The position numbers and the translations under genes were made by a program. Source: Desulfuromusa sp. (GTDB lineage: Bacteria; Desulfobacterota; Desulfuromonadia; Desulfuromonadales; Geopsychrobacteraceae). From it: DNA of 5,336 nucleotides. The stretch spans positions 1-5,336 of the forward strand of contig JAKIUD010000119.1 of assembly GCA_021647765.1 (NCBI GenBank). The letters are read 5' to 3'. Positions 1 through 5,336 of this stretch are shown piece by piece. Every line of letters begins with the position of its first letter. Position 1 is the stretch's first letter. The notes under the pieces are model-generated. The model saw only the letters and a list, made by a program, of their open reading frames with translations. It was not told the origin of the DNA and searched no databases.

Positions 1-1209
1 TTGTTGGAATGTGTCGCCACACTTCTTGGCCGGTCTCTTGTGTCCGAAATGCTTCCTGTGGATCAGGAGGACGCGGTCAGCTCAATCCGTTTGCATGGTT
101 TACTCGGTCAGCCGACCCTTAATCGCTCAACTTCGTCACATATTTATACGTTCATAAATGGTCGCTATATTCGTGATCGTGTCGTGCAACATGCCATCAT
201 GAATGGTTATCGCCATCTGCTGATGAAGGGACGTTTTCCGGTCGTTGTTCTGTTTATCGAGATTGCTGCGGACAAGGTTGATGTCAATGTTCATCCCACC
301 AAGCATGAGGTCCGGTTCCGGGAACAGTCACTGATCCATGATTTCATCTCATCCACCTTGCAGCAACAGTTGAAGCCTGCTGCCTGGGTTCAACCGGCCC
401 CGGAGATTGTCGCTGCGCCCATTTCGGATGAACCTGTTATCAGCAGTGACGTCCGGGAAGAAAGTCAGGCGGTCCTGATCAGAGAACCCTGTCCTCCACC
501 TTATGAACCAGGTGGGGCGAGTTCTTTGGCCGGAGCCGGTAAAGAAGATCCCGCTCCTCTGCCATCGGTTGCTCAGACACCCGGGCTGTCGACACTTCCT
601 GATTCTACTACGCAGCCTGCAGGTCAGTTCTTTTCCGGACTTCGATATCTGGGACAGTTTCATAACAGCTATCTGCTGTGCCAGGATGGTGATGATCTGC
701 TGTTGATCGACCAACATGCTGCGCATGAGCGAATAAGTTTTGAACGACTGAAAAAGAGCTTCGTGCAGGAAAATGTCGCCCAACAGCGTTTGCTGTTTCC
801 TGAAATGCTCGAACTGGATTTCAAAAGTGGTCAGGCTCTCGAAGAACACCTTTACGATCTGGCAAGACTCGGCTTCGATGTAGAGCCATTTGGGGGCAAA
901 TCCTACGTATTGAAAGCGGTTCCTCAGTTACTGGCCGATTCTGACAACAAGAGTCTGATTGTTGATATTGCGTTGGAACTTGAGCAGGTCGGCAGTGGTG
1001 ACGGGCTGGAAGACAAACTTGACGAGGTGCTTATTCTCATGGCCTGTCACAGTGTCATCCGGGCCAATCAGGCTCTTGATCCACGTGAGGCCCGTGCATT
1101 ACTGGAACAGCTCGACGGAGTCGATTTTAAAGCAAACTGTCCCCATGGTCGCCCGGTTATGCAGCGGCTGCATCTCCACGAAATTGAACGAATGTTCAGG
1201 CGTCAGTGA
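1..1209 (+). CDS. mutL: DNA mismatch repair protein MutL, C-terminal two thirds (5' end outside window)
   Basis: MutL couples mismatch recognition by MutS to strand incision and excision. The 402 visible residues begin inside the N-terminal ATPase half: FINGRYIRD (51-59) and NVHPTKHEVRF (96-106, with the conserved lysine K101) belong to the transducer domain next to the GHKL ATPase fold. The ATPase motifs themselves, roughly 200 residues, lie beyond the left edge, so the TTG at position 1 is an internal leucine codon, not a start. Residues about 122-208 are a Pro/Ala/Ser-rich linker. The C-terminal dimerisation domain follows and carries the metal-dependent nicking-endonuclease signature DQHAAHERISFE (237-248, pattern DQHA-x2-E-x4-E), plus ACHSVIRAN (348-356) and CPHGRP (380-385). 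This is therefore the endonuclease-proficient MutL type, unlike the E. coli protein, which relies on MutH. The stop TGA (1207-1209) lies 10 bases before miaA, which suggests an operon. The identification is very secure. Confidence 0.97.
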   Translation: MLECVATLLGRSLVSEMLPVDQEDAVSSIRLHGLLGQPTLNRSTSSHIYTFINGRYIRDRVVQHAIMNGYRHLLMKGRFPVVVLFIEIAADKVDVNVHPTKHEVRFREQSLIHDFISSTLQQQLKPAAWVQPAPEIVAAPISDEPVISSDVREESQAVLIREPCPPPYEPGGASSLAGAGKEDPAPLPSVAQTPGLSTLPDSTTQPAGQFFSGLRYLGQFHNSYLLCQDGDDLLLIDQHAAHERISFERLKKSFVQENVAQQRLLFPEMLELDFKSGQALEEHLYDLARLGFDVEPFGGKSYVLKAVPQLLADSDNKSLIVDIALELEQVGSGDGLEDKLDEVLILMACHSVIRANQALDPREARALLEQLDGVDFKANCPHGRPVMQRLHLHEIERMFRRQ

Positions 1210-1219
1210 GAAAATCTGC

Positions 1220-2122
1220 ATGTCCGCAATTCCGTTATTGATTATTCAAGGCGCAACGGCTTCGGGAAAAACCGGTTGGGCGATTCGTCTTGCCCGGCAT
1301 TTTTCGTTCGAAATTATTTCTGCCGATTCGCGCCAGGTTTATCGGGGAATGGATCTTGGAACGGGGAAAGATCTGCACGAATATGGGGATATCCCTTACC
1401 ATTTGATCGATATTGCAGAGCCGGGGAGCGAGTACAATGTTTTTCAGTTTCAATGCGATTGTTTTGACAGTATCGAAACGATCTGGCAACGGCAAAGATT
1501 ACCGATTATTTGTGGTGGGACGGGTATGTATCTGGATGCGGTGCTCAGTGGTTATCGTTTAGTCGCCGTTCCCCCAAATCAACAACTAAGGGATGAGCTG
1601 GAACTATTCAGTGATAATGCGTTGCGACAAAAATTACTGCAACTTAAACCGGATCAGCATAACCGCACCGATCTGGAACAGCGTGAGCGACTGGTTCGGG
1701 CGATAGAAATTGCTGTGGGTGAACAATCTGCTATAGAAGATTTACCCCCATTGCCAAAAATTTCTCCTCGGGTTTTTGGGATTAAATGGCCGCGTGAAGT
1801 TTTACGTAAACGGATAGCGGTGCGGTTGCGGCAACGTTTTGACGCGGGGATGATTGATGAAGTGCAGCAACTCCATAATGCTGGGGTTGCGTGGAAAAAA
1901 CTGGAATTTTATGGTTTGGAATATCGACTGATTGCTCAATATCTACAGGGTCAGTTTAATCAAAATGATCTGGTGCAAAAGCTGCGCAGTGCTATCGGGC
2001 AATTTGCCAAGCGACAGGAGACATTTTTTCGGCGGATGGAAAAGCGTGGGATTGAAATTTGTTGGTTGGATGGGGAGGGGGATGTTTTTGAGGAGTTGTG
2101 TGAAATAATGGCAAGGCGATAA
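1220..2122 (+). CDS. miaA: tRNA dimethylallyltransferase (MiaA, subtype-2-like)
   Basis: Transfers a dimethylallyl group from DMAPP to N6 of A37 in tRNAs reading codons that begin with U, giving i6A37, usually the substrate for MiaB; cytoplasmic. The protein has 300 residues, normal for the family. Visible motifs: P-loop GATASGKT (11-18), ISADSRQVYRGMDLGTGK (33-50, with the base-contacting D36), HLIDI (61-65), CGGTGMYL (98-105, with the conserved T101), HNRTDLEQRERLVRAIEI (147-164) and AKRQETFFR (263-271). The usual A-I-G-Y-K/R-E segment is replaced by FYGLEYR (230-236). Together with the GTGKD and TDL...RAIEI versions, this resembles the second MiaA subtype found for example in Bacteroides (from memory, not searched). 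The frame is open upstream through mutL, but ATG 1220 places the P-loop at the usual distance and is the only sensible start. The ribosome site is weak (GTGAG, 1206-1210), so translation is probably coupled to mutL termination 10 bases upstream. No hfq follows. Confidence 0.95.
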   Translation: MSAIPLLIIQGATASGKTGWAIRLARHFSFEIISADSRQVYRGMDLGTGKDLHEYGDIPYHLIDIAEPGSEYNVFQFQCDCFDSIETIWQRQRLPIICGGTGMYLDAVLSGYRLVAVPPNQQLRDELELFSDNALRQKLLQLKPDQHNRTDLEQRERLVRAIEIAVGEQSAIEDLPPLPKISPRVFGIKWPREVLRKRIAVRLRQRFDAGMIDEVQQLHNAGVAWKKLEFYGLEYRLIAQYLQGQFNQNDLVQKLRSAIGQFAKRQETFFRRMEKRGIEICWLDGEGDVFEELCEIMARR

Positions 2123-2128
2123 ATCGGG

Positions 2129-2165
2129 GTAGTATTCCGGGGACAGTCCCTGATTTGCGGAATAC
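2129..2165. repeat. REP-like palindromic element downstream of miaA
   Basis: A stem-loop starts 6 bases after the miaA stop. GTATTCCG (2132-2139) pairs perfectly with CGGAATAC (2158-2165) and encloses GGGACAGTCCC (2140-2150), itself a small hairpin (GGGA/TCCC around CAG), and then TGATTTG. A GTAG tetranucleotide (2129-2132) abuts and overlaps the foot of the stem. A GTAG-type tetranucleotide beside a hairpin is typical of REP sequences mobilised by RAYT (Y1-type) transposases. No such transposase gene is in the window, so that link is inference. The 12-mer GGGGACAGTCCC recurs exactly at 3806-3817, with degenerate copies at 3726-3737 and 3785-3795. It could protect or end the mutL-miaA transcript, but there is no T tract after the stem, so it is not a classic intrinsic terminator. 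Confidence 0.6.
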
Positions 2166-2413
2166 GGTTTCAACGGCTACAATCAAGGTCGCGGGGTTGC
2201 GCCCCCCGCCTTACTCTTTTGTACACCACAAAAGAGTAAGCAGAAAAGGGTGCCCGAACTCCTTGCCCTGCGGGTTCCCTCCGTTTCATTACACTTTGCA
2301 GCTCAGAAAAAAACTCGCCAAGTCTCAGACACTTTTCTTCGAAACCCTGCAAAGCGTAACGAAGCTCCGGCTGCGTCACACGGAATTTGAACTTCTTAGC
2401 TTCCTTTAGCTTC
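2166..2413. repeat. Structured non-coding block, probable dispersed intergenic element
   Basis: No convincing gene is found in this block, but it is packed with inverted repeats. (1) GCGGGG (2191-2196) pairs with CCCCGC (2204-2209). (2) Directly adjoining it is a perfect 13-bp hairpin, CTTACTCTTTTGT (2210-2222) with ACAAAAGAGTAAG (2228-2240), with a 5-base loop. (3) A long-range stem pairs 2285-2301 with 2347-2363 across a 45-base loop; 15 of 17 positions are Watson-Crick. The two exceptions (2288/2360 and 2293/2355) are A-C on the plus strand but G-U on the minus strand. (4) An 8-base direct repeat TTAGCTTC occurs at 2396-2403 and 2406-2413. Open frames cross it on both strands, but none has a ribosome site or a recognisable domain. 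The best reading is a non-coding repeat or structured RNA of unknown type; multi-copy status cannot be tested from one window. Confidence 0.5.
2210..2240. other. Perfect 13-bp hairpin with 5-base loop
   Basis: The arms CTTACTCTTTTGT and ACAAAAGAGTAAG are exact reverse complements separated by ACACC. It is directly preceded by a second, GC-rich stem (2191-2209), so two helices are nearly coaxial. There is no T run on the exit side in either direction (CAGAAAAGGG on the plus strand, GGCGGGGG on the minus strand), so this is not a standard Rho-independent terminator. It is the strongest single piece of secondary structure in the window. Confidence 0.7.
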
Positions 2414-2423
2414 TGCCGAGTAT

Positions 2424-2427
2424 AGGA
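2424..2427 (+). promoter_or_regulatory. Ribosome binding site setting a TTG start
   Basis: AGGA lies 6 bases before the TTG at 2434, with an uninterrupted run of eight T (2428-2435) that fills the spacer and supplies the first two bases of the start codon. No in-frame ATG occurs before residue 111, which lies inside the glycosyltransferase fold, so this weak Shine-Dalgarno/TTG pair is the best start. I see no convincing -35/-10 pair in the structured block upstream. Confidence 0.55.
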
Positions 2428-2433
2428 TTTTTT

Positions 2434-3687
2434 TTGAACAAAAAACTGCAAAAATATCTGCAAAACCGCGCCACTATCTCCCCATGGCAGATCGCTGGAA
2501 CCAGTCGGACTGATTTCGCTGCCGCAATCGTCATCCCCGCTTTGGCAGAGAGAGAAAACCTCCCGGCAACAATTGATCGTCTCTGCCTGAATCCATCCGA
2601 ATATCTTGCGCAAACTTTGGTGGTGATTGTCGTCAATAATCGGGCTGATATTTCCGCTTTTCAGCTTGATAATAACCAAAAGACCATCAACTGGTTGCAG
2701 TCAAATCCCTATCCACACCTCAACCTTGCCTGGATTGATGCCAGTTCTTCCGGTCTTGAACTTCCGATGAAGGACGGCGTTGGTCTGGCGCGTAAAATTG
2801 GTTTCGATGCCAGCTTGCAATTACTTGACTGGAAAATCTCTCCTCTGCTGAGTTCTTTGGATGCCGATACTCTGGTTGACAGGTTTTATCTCGCAACCAT
2901 TTTTGACCATTTTGCGCTGAGCAAAAATGGAGCAGCAGTGATTCCATTTCGGCACCAGCCAAGCTCAAATTCTGAGCAGGAAGTTGCTATCCGCCGTTAC
3001 GAACTCTATTTGCGCAGCTATCTTTTCGGTTTGCAAATGGCCGGTTCTCCTTATGCTTATCATAGCATTGGCAGTGCCTTTGCTTGTTCAGCCAGTGCCT
3101 ACGTCAGAGCCGGGGGGATGAATCGACGTTGTGGAGGGGAAGATTTCTACTTTCTCCAACAATTGGCAAAAACCTCTGGACTTGAAGTGGTCAATGGAAC
3201 AGTGGTGCACCCATCACCCCGTTTTTCTAATCGAGTTCCATTTGGCACCGGGAAGGCCGTTCAAAGTCAGGTAGAAGACAACGTTTCCCTGTTTCAATTT
3301 GTTCCTGTCGCCGGGTTTGAACTTTTAAAATTGTGGTTAGATTTGATTTCTTGTCAACTGGATCACTCCGCCAATCAAATTATCCTTCGCGTACAGAGAA
3401 TTTCTCCAGTCTTACATGAATTTTTAATTGAGCTGAACTTTGTTCAGGTCTGGGAGAAATTACAGAAAAATCATTCTTCGAGAAAACAGCGTCTGGCAGC
3501 ATTTCATGACTGGTTTGATGCTTTGCGAACTCGCCAGTTGTTGACCCGTAGTGAAAGTAATTCAAACTCTTCCGCTGAACAGGTTGTTGCTGAACTGTTA
3601 AGTTGGGGACGGTATCCGGGGACAGAGAAAGAGATTGATCAGTTGGAGTTGTTGGAAAAGTTGCAGGGAGTGGGGTACTACGCTTAA
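2434..3687 (+). CDS. Family 2 (GT-A fold) glycosyltransferase-like protein
   Basis: A 417-residue protein with the pattern of a nucleotide-sugar-dependent GT-A glycosyltransferase. After a 29-residue lead come the first beta strand and sugar-nucleotide binding loop AAIVIPALAERENLPATI (30-47), a second strand LVVIVVNN (62-69), GVGLARKIGFDAS (115-127), the metal-binding DxD motif as SSLDADTL (140-147), and the acceptor-side loop AGGMNRRCGGEDFYFL (226-241) with the E236-D237 pair usual in GT2 enzymes. SPRFSNRVPFGTGKAV (261-276) looks like a conserved signature of this subgroup. Residues about 285-417 are a mainly helical, charged tail of unknown role. No signal peptide or clear membrane span is visible, so a cytoplasmic or peripheral enzyme is likely; donor and acceptor cannot be deduced. 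The TTG start is supported by AGGA 6 bases upstream. REP-like palindromes lie on both sides, and no other sugar or envelope gene is adjacent. The fold assignment is fairly secure; the substrate is unknown. Confidence 0.85.
   Translation: MNKKLQKYLQNRATISPWQIAGTSRTDFAAAIVIPALAERENLPATIDRLCLNPSEYLAQTLVVIVVNNRADISAFQLDNNQKTINWLQSNPYPHLNLAWIDASSSGLELPMKDGVGLARKIGFDASLQLLDWKISPLLSSLDADTLVDRFYLATIFDHFALSKNGAAVIPFRHQPSSNSEQEVAIRRYELYLRSYLFGLQMAGSPYAYHSIGSAFACSASAYVRAGGMNRRCGGEDFYFLQQLAKTSGLEVVNGTVVHPSPRFSNRVPFGTGKAVQSQVEDNVSLFQFVPVAGFELLKLWLDLISCQLDHSANQIILRVQRISPVLHEFLIELNFVQVWEKLQKNHSSRKQRLAAFHDWFDALRTRQLLTRSESNSNSSAEQVVAELLSWGRYPGTEKEIDQLELLEKLQGVGYYA
3611..3624 (+). repeat. Possible REP fragment inside the 3' end of the glycosyltransferase gene
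   Basis: GTATCCGGGGACAG (3612-3625) matches GTATTCCGGGGACAG (2132-2146) of the REP-like element after miaA except for one missing T. It encodes the Tyr-Pro-Gly-Thr stretch near residues 394-397. It may be a remnant of a repeat absorbed into the coding tail, or a coincidence. The right half of the palindrome (TCCC) is absent; AGAAA follows instead. Confidence 0.3.
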
Positions 3688-3706
3688 GGGTAAATGGCAG
3701 CAAATT

Positions 3707-3760
3707 CTGAACTGTCTGTTCGCATGGAGACAGCCCCGATTTTTGCAGTGGGAACAGACA
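3707..3760. repeat. REP-like inverted repeat after the glycosyltransferase gene
   Basis: TGTCTGTTC (3713-3721) pairs perfectly with GAACAGACA (3752-3760) across 30 bases. The loop contains GGAGACAGCCCCGAT (3726-3740), a degenerate copy of the GGGGACAGTCCC core, followed by TTTTGC much as copy 1 is followed by TGATTTGC. An alternative, mutually exclusive hairpin is CTGTCT (3712-3717) with AGACAG (3728-3733), followed six bases later by a run of five T (3740-3744). That could act as a weak terminator for the glycosyltransferase transcript, but the stem is only 6 bp. Confidence 0.5.
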
Positions 3761-3784
3761 CAGCTTCATGGTTCGTAAACTCTT

Positions 3785-3817
3785 GGGACAGCCCCCGAAG
3801 GTGCTGGGGACAGTCCC
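3785..3817. repeat. Paired GGGACAG(C/T)CCC units forming a hairpin between convergent genes
   Basis: Two copies of the palindrome lie head to tail, GGGACAGCCCC (3785-3795) and GGGGACAGTCCC (3806-3817), the second identical to the core at 2139-2150. Together they fold as one 33-base hairpin: GGGAC (3785-3789) with GTCCC (3813-3817), a small internal loop, then CCCC (3792-3795) with GGGG (3806-3809) around a 10-base loop. Placed between the 3' ends of two convergent genes, it could shield or end both transcripts. No T tract supports classic intrinsic termination. The rest of the gap (3818-3878) shows only the overlapping palindromes GCTTAAGC (3835-3842) and TTAAGCTTAA (3837-3846). Confidence 0.55.
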
Positions 3818-3878
3818 GAGCTTACTACAGAGTTGCTTAAGCTTAATTGCATTCGGACATGCCTCCCGATTCTAGCCA

Positions 3879-5336
3879 CTAATACTTACCAAAATCATCA
3901 TCCAGCTTGATGGCTTTGGCTGGCTCCATGTTTCCCCAAGAGGTATTTGTCTGTAGTTGCGAAATTGGCTGCGGCTGCGATGTCATTGTCAGCTGCGGGC
4001 TAACTGCTGGTGCTGGTTGTTGAGGTTGCATTGGACTGGCACCATAAGAAGAACCAAGAATTTTGAAGCGTTCCAACAGCTGCTGTAGAAAACTGGTTTG
4101 TCCTGAAAGCTCCTCAGCGACAGCAGCTGTTTCCTCGGCGCTGGCGGTTGAGCTCTGGTTAACGGCGCTGAGTTGGGCAAGCCCTTCGTTAGCTTGAGTG
4201 ACTCCCTGGGCTTGTTCATTACTCGCTATGGCAATTTCACCGACCAGATCAGATACTTGAACAACTCCCTGATAAATTTCTTTGAGTGCGGCGGCGGTTT
4301 GATCGGCGATTTGTGCCCCATTTTTAGTTTTCTCTACTGACCCCTGAATGAGAACGGTCGTTTCTCTGGCCGCTTTAGCGCTTCTTGCCGCTAAATTACG
4401 AACCTCTTCTGCAACTACAGCGAAACCCTTACCGTGCTGTCCTGCTCTGGCCGCTTCTACGGCAGCGTTAAGGGCGAGTAGGTTGGTCTGAAAGGCAATT
4501 TCATCTATAACCTTGATAATTTTGCTGATATTTTGTCCTGATTCATTAATTTCAGCCATTGCTGTGATCATTGCTTGCATTTGCTGGTCACCTTTTTCTG
4601 CTGCTTGTTTAGCTGCTGCTGAAATTTGGTTCACCTGCTCGGCTTTTTTTGTGTTACTGCCGGTTTGCTCATTCATCAAATGCATCGAAGCCGAGATTTC
4701 TTCCAGAGCCGCGGCTTGTTTGGTTGCCCCATCTGCCAATGATGTGCTGGTTGCTGAAACCTGTAGTGTGTCTGAGGCGATTTTCTGGCTTGATTGCAGT
4801 ACCGCCCGAAATGTTTCGGTGAGTCCCTGGTTGGCTTCAGCTAACGGTTTCGCAATTAAGCCATTCGCCTTAAAAGTGAAATCCCCATCAGCTAGATGTT
4901 GAAATGCTGAGAGCACTTCTTCTTTTAGGGTAGCGGCAAAAAGATTAAAACTATCGGCAAGTTGTCCAATTTCATCACGTCGCTGAATGTTAAGTCTTGC
5001 ATCCAGATTACCAGCATTCAGTTCCTGAAATTTTTCAGCAGTTTCCGATATTGGATTGATGATATTTTTTCTGACTAGAATGAAAAAAATCAATAACCCC
5101 AGAATACTTATAATAGTCAATGCGATCAGGATTGTTTTTGTGCCACGGATATTGCTTGTAATTGCCGCTTCTCCCAGCTGAACTTGCTGAGATAGTTTTT
5201 TTTCTAGATCGGAGAAGGCCTTCAATGCAGGTCCATCACTTATTTTGACAAGCTTATCAATGTCTTTTGGTGCGAGACCTTCAGCCCACTTTCCTGCGGC
5301 CATCTTCAAATTTGTGGCGTACAGGCCATAGGTCTT
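3879..5336 (-). CDS. Methyl-accepting chemotaxis protein (N-terminus outside window)
   Basis: A transmembrane chemoreceptor controlling CheA through CheW. The frame is open to the right edge with no stop, so the gene continues; 485 residues are visible. Numbering from the TTG codon at 5309: residues 1-55 are the end of a helical periplasmic sensor region; 59-79 (TILIALTIISILGLLIFFILV, given here as positions TILIAL...FFILV) is the second membrane helix; about 80-130 is a HAMP domain (P86, RRDEIGQL 110-117); 131-180 resembles a second HAMP-like segment. The coiled-coil signalling domain follows, with the near-invariant tip VIDEIAFQTNLLALNAAVEA (267-286) running on to GKGFAVVAEEVRNLA (293-307). 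Likely methylation sites are AALEEISAS (200-208) and ASAEETAA (389-396). After residue 419 comes a Gln/Pro-rich flexible tail ending LDDDFGKY. It lacks the NWETF-type CheR docking pentapeptide. It converges on the glycosyltransferase gene; its promoter is outside the window. The family assignment is certain; the ligand is unknown. Confidence 0.97.
   Translation of the reverse strand, partial: KTYGLYATNLKMAAGKWAEGLAPKDIDKLVKISDGPALKAFSDLEKKLSQQVQLGEAAITSNIRGTKTILIALTIISILGLLIFFILVRKNIINPISETAEKFQELNAGNLDARLNIQRRDEIGQLADSFNLFAATLKEEVLSAFQHLADGDFTFKANGLIAKPLAEANQGLTETFRAVLQSSQKIASDTLQVSATSTSLADGATKQAAALEEISASMHLMNEQTGSNTKKAEQVNQISAAAKQAAEKGDQQMQAMITAMAEINESGQNISKIIKVIDEIAFQTNLLALNAAVEAARAGQHGKGFAVVAEEVRNLAARSAKAARETTVLIQGSVEKTKNGAQIADQTAAALKEIYQGVVQVSDLVGEIAIASNEQAQGVTQANEGLAQLSAVNQSSTASAEETAAVAEELSGQTSFLQQLLERFKILGSSYGASPMQPQQPAPAVSPQLTMTSQPQPISQLQTNTSWGNMEPAKAIKLDDDFGKY

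Noticed and set aside
959..1219. Upstream extension of the miaA frame by 87 codons
   Set aside because: This stretch overlaps the conserved C-terminal domain of mutL in another frame, and the P-loop already sits at the usual distance from ATG 1220.
2191..2240. Intrinsic terminator for the mutL-miaA operon
   Set aside because: The hairpins are strong but are not followed by a T tract on either strand, so Rho-independent termination is not supported by sequence.
2155..2409. Plus-strand open frame of 84 codons after miaA
   Set aside because: It has no Shine-Dalgarno site, the composition follows the hairpins rather than protein constraints, and the opposite strand is open as well.
2170..2679. 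Minus-strand open frame of 169 codons spanning the structured block and the start of the glycosyltransferase
   Set aside because: Its first half is antisense to the conserved N-terminal strand motifs of the glycosyltransferase, and its second half translates the inverted-repeat block. No ribosome site or domain is visible. It is probably a by-product of a repeat that happens to lack stops.
3380..3769. Minus-strand open frame of 129 codons covering the glycosyltransferase tail and the REP cluster
   Set aside because: It is antisense to coding sequence and then passes through palindromes, with no start signal or recognisable family.
3785..3817. CRISPR repeats
   Set aside because: The repeated units are short palindromes with irregular spacing and degenerate copies, without uniform spacers; they fit REP-like elements instead.
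4513..4902. Plus-strand open frame of 129 codons inside the chemoreceptor gene
   Set aside because: It is antisense to the signalling domain with its near-invariant tip. The Ala/Ser/Cys-rich translation is the usual shadow of alanine- and glutamine-rich coiled-coil codons.

Overview
The window reads as ordinary chromosome from a Gram-negative anaerobe-type bacterium, most likely a Desulfuromonadales/Geobacterales-like member of the former Deltaproteobacteria. This placement is an inference, not a match. It rests on a mutL-miaA gene pair, an endonuclease-type MutL, a MiaA of the second subtype, a chemoreceptor with an aspartate-rich C-terminal tail, and intergenic GGGGACAGTCCC palindromes that I associate with that group. 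Base composition looks moderate (about half G+C by eye).

Layout, left to right. Positions 1-1209 (+) hold the C-terminal two thirds of mutL, cut by the left edge. After 10 bases comes miaA (1220-2122, +), a complete 300-residue tRNA dimethylallyltransferase, very probably in the same transcript. A 311-base gene-free stretch (2123-2433) follows. It opens with a REP-like hairpin (2129-2165) and continues with a strongly structured block (about 2166-2413): a GC stem, a perfect 13-bp hairpin, a long-range 17-position stem and a tandem 8-mer. A GT-A-type family 2 glycosyltransferase-like gene (2434-3687, +) follows, starting at TTG behind an AGGA site. The 191-base gap after it (3688-3878) carries more copies of the GGGGACAG(T/C)CCC palindrome and separates it from a convergent methyl-accepting chemotaxis protein gene (3879 to beyond 5336, - strand), cut by the right edge.

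Functionally, mutL (mismatch repair) and miaA (i6A37 tRNA modification) are a classic conserved pair. The glycosyltransferase and the chemoreceptor are unrelated neighbours, and nothing here forms a defence system or a novel gene cluster. The least explained part is the non-coding DNA around the glycosyltransferase: a REP-like repeat family on both sides, and a roughly 250-base structured element whose imperfect stem positions become G-U wobbles only on the minus strand, which would fit a structured RNA read on that strand.
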